From: Erigeron canadensis
Lineage: Eukaryota > Streptophyta > Magnoliopsida > Asterales > Asteraceae
DNA: 64,000 nt
Reading direction: 5' to 3'
NCBI RefSeq assembly: GCF_010389155.1
Contig: NC_057767.1
Coordinates: 2,649,765 to 2,713,764, forward strand
The position numbers and the translations under genes were made by a program. The notes beneath the pieces are model-generated. The model saw nothing but the letters and a program-made list of their open reading frames with translations, was not told the DNA's origin and made no database searches. Every line of letters starts with the position of its first letter. The stretch's first letter is position 1. Shown here in pieces: positions 54,877 to 64,000 of this stretch.

Positions 54877-56932
54877 ATGACAAACATTACATCGATTTCT
54901 AAAAATGTAGAAGAAGGCAAATATGGCAAAATAATGTTCTCGGACGTGATGGTTACGAGGAAGAGAAACCGTCGTGAATGGAGGAATATTGACATCCAAA
55001 TGCTTGTTGGGATGGTAGTTATTCATCTACTTACACTCTTTGCACCATTTACCTTTACTTGGGGTGCATTTTGGACTGCTGTTTTCATATATCAACTTTA
55101 CGGCAATTTTGGTATAACAGTCTCATATCATCGTAACCTTGCACACCGAAGTTTCAAGCTGCCTAAGTGGCTCGAGTACCTCTTTGCTTATCTCGGTGTC
55201 CTCGCTTTACAGGTTCGTTTAATTAATTAGTTTCTTGCCTATATGGTTAATTATATAAGTATATGTATGTATGTTTACTAAAATAGTTATGCTCATACAT
55301 ACTTTTTATGTATAAATAGAGGGATCCAATATTTTGGGTGAGCATTCATAGATTTCACCATCAATATGTTGATACTGAGAAAGACACACACTCTCCTACC
55401 TTCGGATTTTGGTTTAGTCATATTGGTTGGGTCTTAGATAGCGGATACATCATTGAAAAGGTACGTACTTCTCCCATGTTCAATCATGTTTAAAAAAAAA
55501 AAATTACCTAGATAAGTACGTGTACGATGATTTTCATGATGTACACTACTGGTTTCTTTTATTTATTTTACTTGTACTACTTGTTATATTGGATTATTGG
55601 GTGATGATTAATTAACTCCTAGATATGATTACTAATGAGCTTATTATCTCTATTGCAGTATCAAGAACGGAATAACGTAGAGGATTTAAAGAGCCAGGCA
55701 TTTTATAGGTTCCTTAAAAAAACCTACGCATTGCATGCATTTGGACATGCAGCTCTCATTTACACTATTGGAGGATTTACCTACTTAGTTTGGATTGTGG
55801 TAAGACTCAACTATATATATTTCTAATAATATGTTTAAGTATTTAACATGTTTAAATAAAGTATATTGTAAAAAAAAGAAGAAACCGACAACATTCTCCA
55901 AAAAATAATTGTCAGTCGTAGGTCATGTATAATATATTTATATTTATTGCAAGCTAAATATACTGTACATTCCATTGGTTTTATTAAAAATGTCTAATTT
56001 TGAATTTCAAAGGTTTTTTCTTTTTACAACTTTAACCAAAAATATATTTGTATGCATTGCATAATACTTTATGAATATTATATAAATACTTTATGAATAT
56101 TATATGAATTGATCGAAGTTTAAATGTATTTTAATTGGGTATAACTATTATCAATTAATTATTATACAATCCAATTAAAATATTTAAGTTCAAACTTATA
56201 ATGATAGACTTTATTTAAAACTTATCTGAGGGAGGAACTATTTCTAAAGAATATTACGAGTATGAAACTCTTGATTTTTCCTAATCAATTGCAAATTTAA
56301 ATCTCGCAAATTAATGATTATAGTTTGATGTGTAAAGTACTCGTATATATTTAAAGATCGAGTTATGAATATAACATTTGCTTATTTCCAACTTTGTATT
56401 GGATCGCACATGCAGTAGTTTAATTATACTAGCTAGACGATATATAATCAATCAATTATACGAGTATAATAAAGCATAAAACTCCGTATATTGTAGGGAG
56501 TTGCAACAACATTTGGATTACATGGGTCATTCCTCGTAAACTCGGTTTGTCATATATGGGGCAAGCAAGCTTGGAACACCGGTGATCTCTCAAAAAATAA
56601 CTGGCAAGTTAATTTAGCCAAAAACTTATTCATTAATCATTATTATTATATATTGGTGTCGATCGACAAATATAATCTAAGTGTTTACCTTTTACATGTT
56701 ATATATATATATATATAGGTTGATTGCATTTTTTACTTTTGGAGAAGGATGGCATAATAATCACCATGCATTTGAGTTTTCGGCCCGACATGGGATGAAT
56801 TGGTGGCAATATGACTCTGGTTGGTATACCATAAGGTTTCTTGAAATAATTGGGCTAGCCACAAATGTTAAGTTGCCAACTGAGGCTCACAAACTTAAGA
56901 AATCGTTTGCGGATAGTAGCAAGCTTAAGTGA
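54877..56932 (+). CDS. Acyl-lipid (ADS-type delta-9-like) desaturase 2
   Basis: Same family and plan as desaturase 1: exons 54877-55212, 55320-55460, 55659-55799, 56497-56603 and 56719-56932, 312 residues. Exons 2-4 are 141, 141 and 107 nt in both genes. Histidine boxes HRNLAH (85-90), HRFHH (122-126) and HNNHH (254-258) are canonical. There is no transit peptide; the N-terminus is short and basic. Intron 4 has a GC donor (TG/GCAAGT), required by the reading frame (Trp242 split as TG/G), and its acceptor AG closes a (TA)n run. Likely ER membrane enzyme; substrate unknown. By box 2 and Trp242 it looks less altered than desaturase 1. Confidence 0.92.
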
Positions 56933-58266
56933 GATATATACCCATTCCAATTAAGGCATGAAATAATGTATCTTTAATTAAGTTGTTGTAAGTGTACGTG
57001 TCTTGTTAATTGTTTAGGGATATCGCCATCTTTGTAAGCATTCACTATATGTGTACGTGATTTGACTATATGTACTTTTAGTTTGGGCTAAACCTGGAAA
57101 AGTGAAAATGTATCAAATAATAACCAAAAATCTATAGTATGTCGAGAAAAGACAATTTATATCTCTGTTTGGGTCCGACCCGACCCTTTTATTACTCTGT
57201 TCAGACTCTGTTTGGATTGTTCCTTTCATTTGTTGGTTGGTTTCAATCCACCACAAAGTCAGGCCCAATAATACTATTCTTTGACGCAAAATACGGAGCA
57301 AACAAACAAGTAACCCATCTTTTTAAACTTTGATTGGGCCTACTTGTTATATTTTAACAAGACCCTACTTGTTAAGCTGTAAATTTGTTATTTACTTATT
57401 TCATAATTAATAGTTACTCATATTTCTTAAACATTTTTTGTTCAAGTAACATCTATATAAATGACCATGTCTCATTGTCTCTTATATACACTAAAAAATT
57501 AATAATATTATTATTAAACCATTGAAATTCAAAATCCTAATTTACTCATCAAAATATTAGTATTATTCACTATAACTTATATACACTTAAAACATATATA
57601 TAAATAATATATTTTATATTCTAATCAACAATTTCAGTTTACATGGTCAAACATATCTATTTTCTATATTATGTAGTTCAGTTTAGTTATACTCTAGCTA
57701 ATCATAAAATGTAAAATTACTAGCTTAATAACAAGAGTATTGCGCGGACAAATAAAAAAAAAATTATTTTGATATACCAATAAAAACGAAGCATAAGGAA
57801 AACAAAACTAAAATAAGTATAATAAATAATGTAACATGTTTTTCGAAATCAAATGTTATTCCCAAAAAATGATACGAGTATATGATTAGATCTTCAAAAG
57901 ATATGTAATTTTACATTAAGTTTGGCTATTTTTGAGAAACTTGGGATTTAAAAGTCAAAACTTTAATATGATGTCATAAATACAATTACATAGAAAAGAT
58001 TATTAATAAGAAAAACCCTAAAAATGCCAAATAAGATTTTTTTTCTTTTCTTAAAATAATCATGTGATCAAAATTTTGTTTTATTAATATTATATATTTC
58101 TTGATTTACAGTTATAAATAGAAAATGTATAAAAAATATAGCAAATCAAAACGGAAAAAATAATACATGATCAATTTGTATATCATATGAATATTAAGAC
58201 TAGTTGTTATTAATATAAAGCTGGAATTTATAAAGTACATCTGATAAAGGTTTCTTACTTTTTCGA
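56933..58266. other. 3' flank and spacer
   Basis: AT-rich. Small frames near 57139-57333 on both strands are not supported. Near 57720, ACTAGCTTAATAAC...GTATTGCGCGG could be a minus-strand Helitron-like 3' end. Confidence 0.4.
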
Positions 58267-58352
58267 GGGGTTTAAATTGAGTATTTATTCTACAATTCCG
58301 CTTAATAAAGGGGTTTAAATTGAGTATTTATTCTACAATTCCGCTTAATAAA
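58267..58352. repeat. Perfect 43-bp tandem duplication
   Basis: The unit beginning GGGGTTTAAATTGAGTATTT and ending CCGCTTAATAAA occurs twice back to back (58267-58309 and 58310-58352) without a mismatch, which indicates a recent event. Confidence 0.9.
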
Positions 58353-58840
58353 ACGTAGAAAACATATGCTTAGAACTCTTAGAACTCTTGATATTCACAA
58401 GAACGTTTAGAAAACATTTAAAATATTAGAAACATCCTATCGCTAAGTTGATTTTATTTTTCCCTTTTAGTAAAAACCCCCAAACCCCATAATAATGTCT
58501 AACTTTTCTCAAAAGACTTCTCACTGAAATCACAGCAAGTTTAACTAATTAACATATGTTACATAACATTATTCTTTGCACTTATTTAGCATATAGTTGT
58601 AGTTTAACGTATTTGAATGATAAACACGCATGAAAGCAAGAAAAGGGTGAAAAAGGAATCATGCGCCGACTCTGCAAAAGTGATGACCAGAAAAAACAAG
58701 ACTTGAAAAGTAAACATATTTTACATTCCTTCAAAAATTAACCAAAAATGTAAAATTGATAAAAAAGACTACAAAAAAGACAAAAACAACAGGAAAAAAA
58801 AGAAAATAAAAAACTTCTTTCTACTCTGCAGGCAGGGCTT
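58353..58840. other. 3' flank of the AHP6-like gene
   Basis: AT-rich, downstream of the minus-strand gene. Presumed to include its 3' UTR. No other gene is seen. Confidence 0.4.
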
Positions 58841-59991
58841 TTAGATTAACTGGTGGTGTACCACACCGGGGTATCTCACCGCATCTCCCAGCACTCTTTG
58901 TTGCTCTATCTACAATACAAATAAAATAAAAACAGTTTTAGTGATCATATAATTATTTTCTGAATTACATCTCAAAATTAGTAAGAACAAAAAATGCTTA
59001 AAATTAACAAATGCCATTTAGTCTAATGGTATTTATTTAAACTGACTGATTAACAATCAGTTGTGGATTTCAAAAAGACGAAAGACTATTTTCAAAAAGA
59101 CAACTATATAGAGAGACTATTTTCAAAAAGACGAGAAACTTGAGACAAATATTGTCTCATTCTTCAAATAACAATATTATTCATGGAACTTACTTGAAAA
59201 AGTTGGTAAAAAAAATAAGATAAGAAACAAGGTAAAGAAAACGAACTTACTTGAAAAAGTTCATGCAACTTATTCTTCAAATAACAATATTCATGTTCAA
59301 GTACCTCTAATGCCCTCATGCACCTACACATCCACGCACGTACATTGTTTGTCAAAATATAATTAATTAAATTGCCATATAAATATTTCAACAAACTTAA
59401 TAATAAGAATATACACATACGCTGATCGGTTATTTTGTTCAACAGCACCACGAAATGCAGCACATACGTTTCGGACCCTTTTGGCACCAATGCTAGAACT
59501 GCTTCCCATCAATTGATTTAAATGTATTCCGAGTTTTACGTAATCCCACATTTCTCTTTCCAACCTTCCATTAGCACATTTCAACAACATATATAAAGTT
59601 AGACATAGTCAAAAAGATTAAAGAAACGTTAATTAATAGCTACATTTGTATCATTTTAATATTTATCGTATATTAAAATGATAATTATAGATATATATAT
59701 AGTAACGTTAATTAATCTAGAACACCCTTATTTTATATCAACAACAAATATAAATGGTTTATTGTTGTTGTGTCAAAACGTAAATGTAGGAGAATAATTA
59801 TTATTATACGAGTAGATATATACTTACAATAAGTTTCTTAGGTTGCGTAGTTGTTTTTCGGACTCGTGAAAGTAGATGGTAATGACTTCGGAAACAAAGT
59901 TAGGGGAGGTTTGGTCTTGAAGCTGTTGGAGTTGCAAGAATTGCTCGTCGAGGACACCTTGGTGAAAGAGCAACGAAAGCAAGCGATTCAT
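58841..59991 (-). CDS. AHP6: AHP6-like pseudo-histidine phosphotransfer protein
   Basis: Inhibits cytokinin two-component phosphorelay by competing with true HPt proteins; nucleus and cytoplasm. Minus-strand exons 59991-59828, 59564-59421, 59323-59251 and 58909-58841 give 149 residues from the first in-frame ATG. The HPt domain is clear: NRLLSLLFHQGVLDEQFLQL, SPNFVSEVI, then GIHLNQLMGSSSSIGAKRV and LEHEYCYLKNKLHELFQ. Asn occupies the site of the phospho-accepting His (normally HQLKGSS), and Met replaces the Lys, the hallmark of AHP6. The frame stays homologous for 12 codons upstream (LGFGAVRLRTD) to a CTG at 60027. Counting from there, the Asn is residue 83, the number known for Arabidopsis AHP6. 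The C-terminus has an unusual PGVVHHQLI tail. Confidence 0.88.
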
Positions 59992-60139
59992 GTCGGTTCG
60001 CAGACGAACTGCACCGAATCCAAGCAGGCACAATGGGACACCCGTTTTTGCCTTTTGGTTTACCCTTAACTAGCTACAAACTTAAATCCACAAGTTTGCT
60101 TATAATTTGGTGTGTCTTTTCTGTAGTAGTGTTCGAGGA

Positions 60140-60192
60140 TAAGTAATGAATTATATATACAGGTGGGGTGGTGTTTTCTATTTATATATAGC
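60140..60192 (-). promoter_or_regulatory. Candidate TATA boxes of the AHP6-like gene
   Basis: On the minus strand, CTATATATAAATAG (about 60178-60191) and CTGTATATATAATTC (about 60148-60162) lie 120-200 bp before the coding start. Either could serve; the transcription start is unknown. Confidence 0.35.
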
Positions 60193-61145
60193 GTTGAGGA
60201 CTAAAAGTTCCACTCATGACCGTGACTAATTCTTTTCTTTTAATTTTGTGGTGTAATATTCGAAAATATTTAAAGTTGATCTTTGAATTAATTATTCTAT
60301 CCATCTTAATTTTAGGAATCGGGCTACATAGCTGGTTATGGTTCATTTACGTTAATCTCTAGTTAAAAAAAAAAGTTATTACAAATACAAATAGAGTGCA
60401 GTATAATGTATATAAAACACATTGTGTCAACCGGCAAGAACCGCGCGAATCAAGGAGTGTAGTGATTCACGCGGTTGTCCCAAAGACCTAGTATGTTGTA
60501 TGAAAATTGAAATTCATATTTTAAGAAGACCTATTTATACTCTCTTATAAAGGAAACTGACACCTTGCTCCTTAAACTTTTAAGAACTTGATATGTCTAA
60601 TTTATCACCCATCTTAATATATCTCTATCTTCATTTTATACACTGTGATTAAATACGCTTATAAAAATTTCAGACTCTACCTCCCCCTCACACACAATGA
60701 CACAAAACACATAGCAAAAATCTCATCTCATAATCTGCCCCCTTCCCCTTTCACATCTCACCTCGAAAGTTTTCACAACACTTCGAATGTTGTCTATTTT
60801 TGCCGTTATAACACGCGATGACCAATCTACTATTTTTTATAGACGGTCTAAATGTTGTCAATTAATTAAAACATATCTAAATGTTACCATATTTTCATAA
60901 AGCCCTGAAAAGTATACTACTTATATATAATCATCATGACTGAGATTTGAATTCATAAAATAATGTTCTCTATTGTCGTTTTTTTCCGAAATTTTGCTGA
61001 ATATAGATTTATAGCTAAGAGCAAGCATGGTAAACATGATCGATGAAATGAAAATTTATGTGTAAAGCAATCGTTTGTATCAACTTATAAAACGTTATAC
61101 TCTAAAGAATTGCAACATTGTGTTACTTCTTCGTTTTAATTAGGC
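60193..61145. other. Upstream spacer of the AHP6-like gene with GC-rich hairpin
   Basis: No gene. At 60439-60476 AACCGCGCGAATCA and TGATTCACGCGGTT pair over 14 positions with one mismatch around a 10-base loop, in otherwise AT-rich DNA. Confidence 0.55.
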
Positions 61146-61153
61146 GGTACGTC

Positions 61154-61851
61154 CAGGGACGGCTCCAGCTTGGGGGTAGCGGGGTCAGTTGCCCCCACTC
61201 TAATTTTAGTACAATGTAATTTTTCAAAATTTAAATGGTATATTTGTAATTTCTTTGTAAAAGTAAGAAAAAATAAGTATGAAATAGATATAAATGTTAC
61301 CTTCGTTGTCAACTTGTCATAAACTTATTATTTGGATGTCATTAGTCATCAAACATTAATTTTAAGATAGATTTTTTCATTAAGAGATTAAAAAACCCGA
61401 GTTGTTTTTATTTTTAATAGAAAGAATGAAGTATAGTTTAGAGAAAAAACTTTCGTTGTTTGGGTATGTAAATGTGTAGTATATTATAGTGGAGTTGTTT
61501 ATAGAAAATGTATTTTTTTTAATTTATTATATATATTTATCACAAACAATTAATTATAATTATCATAATGTAGAGAATATATATATATACAAGCTGGTTA
61601 CAGTATATCTAAAGAAGTATATTTTTTGGGTTTCTTGTATTATATGATTGAATACGTTTTCATTTAATAAGATCTTGTTTGATACGTGTGGTCATTATTT
61701 ATTAAGAAAAACTAATATTTTTAAATATGCATATTAAACCTGGTGTACGTCTATTATGACAAATAACTTTTAATTTTGCCTCCTCGTAAAAAATATGACA
61801 AATAACTTTTAATTTTGCCCCCTCGCAAAAAGTTTCCTAACTCCGTCCCTG
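61154..61851. mobile_element. hAT-type non-autonomous element
   Basis: 698 bp. It starts CAGGGACGGCTCCAGC and ends AACTCCGTCCCTG (inverted CAGGGACGG). Flanks GGTACGTC (61146-61153) and AGTACGTC (61852-61859) agree at 7 of 8 positions. TIRs of the CAGGG(A/G)CGG form and 8-bp duplications are typical of Tip100-like hAT elements. Near the right end a ~40-bp segment with ATGACAAATAACTTTTAATT is duplicated. No transposase frame. Confidence 0.85.
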
Positions 61852-61859
61852 AGTACGTC

Positions 61860-62814
61860 TACACTTTTGGTCTATTATATATAAGGATTAAAGCACATAT
61901 TCTCTATCATTTATATAAAGCAATAACATCATGATATATATACTAAACATAATTACAAAATGACTCAAACATCATGTCTATTACAATAATTATTATATAT
62001 GATGAATGATATACACCTTTTATTATATATATGATATGAATGATATACACCTTTTTTCCTAGAAAAAAGTTACTAACTTTTCTTTTTGATTTGCCCAAGA
62101 ACCTCCTTATTTTAAGTTTTAATTCAAATCTGCTGATGCGTACCAATTTTTTTCGTTTGATCCATGTTCAAGAATGGTACATTTCATTAATAACACACAA
62201 GTGTAACTAACTTTTATGAATAAACTGATCGAGAGAAGAGAAAAGGTAGAACAAAATTCTCTTACCAATCATTTTAAACACAAAGTTGATTTTATTGATG
62301 AATTACAATTGTTTTAGTCGTTGGTTATAGTGTAAAAAGTATAGAGATAAAAAAATGAAAGAGAATTAGAAAATTGTATTATATAAAATGAGAAAATGTT
62401 ACATAAAGTGGTATATCAAATTTTTGTTTTTTTTTTCTAACGGCAAAAATGATATGAGTATTTGTTAATTAAACAAAACAAGCTAACAAGATGCTAGATG
62501 TTTGATAGATATAATTATAGCTAGAGATACAACACTAAAACACGTGATGAACTTTTTATTGAGAGAATAAAGAAAAACTATAAATAACTTATAAGATATT
62601 GCTACAACACATATATATTGTCATCAAAAATGAATAGTTTTTAGATTCAAAATTAAAGAAATCAAAAAATAATTTTTCTTTGTTTTGTTTGACCGGGGAA
62701 AGTCATAAAAAGTATGTTTTAAGAAAAAAAGTTCACGTTTTATTTTTTATTTTTATTTTTAAACAACGAGTTACTTGTTATTAGTTAGCAATTAGCATTC
62801 AAGAATCAAGACAC
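61860..62814. other. Spacer without recognised gene
   Basis: AT-rich. A short duplication ATATATGATGAATGATATAC / ATATATGATATGAATGATAT lies near 61995-62052. No coding region. Confidence 0.4.
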
Positions 62815-62997
62815 CACAGTGACATTCAATTGGGCAGTATGCAAAGCTCGAATCACGCATGCCTGAAATGAAACTTAGGACTCTCAAAAACCCCATAACA
62901 ATCCACTCCTACAAATATAGGAAGTGAGATTTGAATCCTGGTGGATTTTTTTAAGGTCAACGACCTTACCAATGAGTCACCAACCTATTGGCTCACA
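62815..62997 (-). mobile_element. Second tRNA-derived SINE family, minus strand
   Basis: On the minus strand: TTGGTGACTCATTGGTAAGG (A-box region), GGATTCAAATCTCACTTCC (B-box region), then GGAGTGGATTGTTATGGGG and GGCATGCGTGATTCGAGC. These blocks match 1021-1200 in order. No clear tail or target duplication was found. Confidence 0.6.
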
Positions 62998-63224
62998 TTT
63001 TATTTTTTGCAACAACATTTTGTCGCCATAAATATATTGTGACACTTGAATCTTAATTTCACGACTACATTTGTTGTGGAAAAAACCTTTTTCATGATAG
63101 CAACAAACATAAAAATTTATATACGCTTTTTTAGAGGGTACAAGATAAATTGTGTCATATATATTTATCTTGGTGAATGTAGCACATCAAATTGGATTTT
63201 ACCGTATAAATCAGCTCATATTAA
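62998..63224. other. Short spacer
   Basis: No feature recognised. The 65-residue frame across this stretch is not supported. Confidence 0.35.
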
Positions 63225-63404
63225 CAGTAGTGGTACCATATGAGGAAAAAAAAGATTTGAAAATTTAGATTTTGTTATGTACTTTTAGATTTTTATGAAT
63301 TCTTAAAATATTCTTATAAATTTTAATATTTTGACCCCTTTCGTATTTACTTTTTACGAATGTTTAAGTTTGCCTCTTATGTAATTTTTTTAGTACCACC
63401 TCTA
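63225..63404. mobile_element. hAT-like MITE, relative of 15601-15795
   Basis: Left CAGTAGTGGTACCATATG and right TTTAGTACCACCTCTA are inverted. The interior TTAGATTTTGTTATGTA and TTTAATATTTTGACCCCTTT match the 15.6-kb element in the same order. Flanking repeats are not clearly preserved. Confidence 0.65.
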
Positions 63405-63623
63405 CATATAGTGAGCTTCAATGATGTTACTGATTATTAGATATGTAACTTTATAAAGGTTATTTTGTTTAAAAGTAATTACAGGATGGTGAACCATGTT
63501 TTGGCTCATTATAACGACCTAACCGTGCTTTGCTCGTGTTCGGTTCCAACTTTATGAAACTGGTAATTCTTGAAATCAAGAGTTTTTGTGAGTATACCAA
63601 CTTAATGATTATCAGTTAATATA
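63405..63623. other. Short spacer
   Basis: Nothing recognised. Confidence 0.35.
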
Positions 63624-63810
63624 TGGGTGAAGGAATATGTGTCTATCATATATCTAAGTTTGGGTATAAAACTTTTCATATGTCATTTTTTTAAATTATA
63701 AAATTTACAGGTGCCATGTAATTTGTTTATTTTATAACAAATATTAAAAAATTGATATGTTAGAGGATCTATAGCTAAACTTGAGTACATGATAGCCACA
63801 TATTTATTTT
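63624..63810. mobile_element. MITE family I, strongly diverged
   Basis: GGGTGAAGGAATATGTGTCT, ATCTAAGTTTGGGTATAAAA and AGCTAAACTTGAGTACATGA follow the family I layout between TATA tracts, but with many changes. Confidence 0.5.
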
Positions 63811-63826
63811 AACTTAATATATATAT

Positions 63827-64000
63827 GGGGGAAGTGAGTATAGGGTTGTCCCTCATCTAAGCTTAGATGAAGAACCCCTCACAATTTGGTTTTTTAATCC
63901 ATAAATATCATGGGGCCCCATCATTTGTTTAAAATACATATATTATTAAAATATTTGTGTGTGAGTTCTCCATCTAAGCTTAGATGAGGAACAACCTCAT
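63827..64000 (+). mobile_element. MITE family I, cut by window end
   Basis: GGGGGAAGTGAGTATAGGGT, CATCTAAGCTTAGATGAAG and, near the end, CCATCTAAGCTTAGATGAGG. A subfamily of I with CATCTAAGCTTAGATG inverted motifs, preceded by (TA)n. The right terminus lies beyond the window. Confidence 0.75.

Overview
The window is nuclear DNA of a flowering plant. It is AT-rich, its genes are split by GT-AG introns, its 5' UTRs contain introns, and it is packed with small plant-type transposons. The proteins are eudicot-like. The repeat style and the best-remembered protein resemblances suggest Asteraceae, but that family-level placement is an inference I could not test.

Six protein-coding genes can be supported. 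Two tandem phospholipase D alpha genes lie on the + strand at 9.2-13.8 kb and 19.7-23.7 kb. They share an upstream/5'-UTR block, and a broken copy of their last exon follows at 24.7 kb. Two acyl-lipid (ADS-type) desaturases with identical internal exon sizes lie on the + strand at 37.3-40.7 kb and 54.9-56.9 kb, with a stray exon-4 fragment at 42.2 kb. A mitochondrial-type small heat-shock protein sits between them at 49.8-51.1 kb. A four-exon minus-strand gene at 58.8-60.0 kb encodes an AHP6-type pseudo-phosphotransfer protein, in which Asn replaces the phospho-accepting His. A seventh, weaker candidate is a small unrecognised ORF at 31.7 kb, arranged head-to-head with a broken paralogue at 31.0-31.4 kb.

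The rest is mostly mobile DNA. Region by region: 0-8.4 kb holds SINEs, two long-inverted-repeat elements and a Helitron, with several MITEs nested in (TA)n tracts. Intron 1 of PLD copy 1 carries a mini-Helitron and retrotransposon debris that copy 2 lacks. 15-18 kb has short hAT-like elements and a retroposon with a perfect 16-bp target duplication. 26-36 kb has a fold-back MITE, an RPA-like fragment, a CACTA-like element, the divergent small-gene pair and a second full Helitron. 42-54 kb has inverted-repeat elements, a SINE with a perfect 13-bp target duplication, and a mini-Helitron. 60-64 kb has a complete hAT-type element and more MITEs.

The genes do not form one pathway, though three concern membrane lipids or signalling: PLD makes phosphatidic acid, ADS desaturates acyl chains, and AHP6-type proteins damp cytokinin signalling. 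No clearly new multi-gene system is visible. The most distinctive signals are an AHP6-like gene whose expected ATG reads CTG, several unrelated MITE families that all sit in (TA)n tracts, a GC-AG intron whose acceptor lies in a TA microsatellite, a chimeric-looking retroposon, and the divergent small-gene pair.
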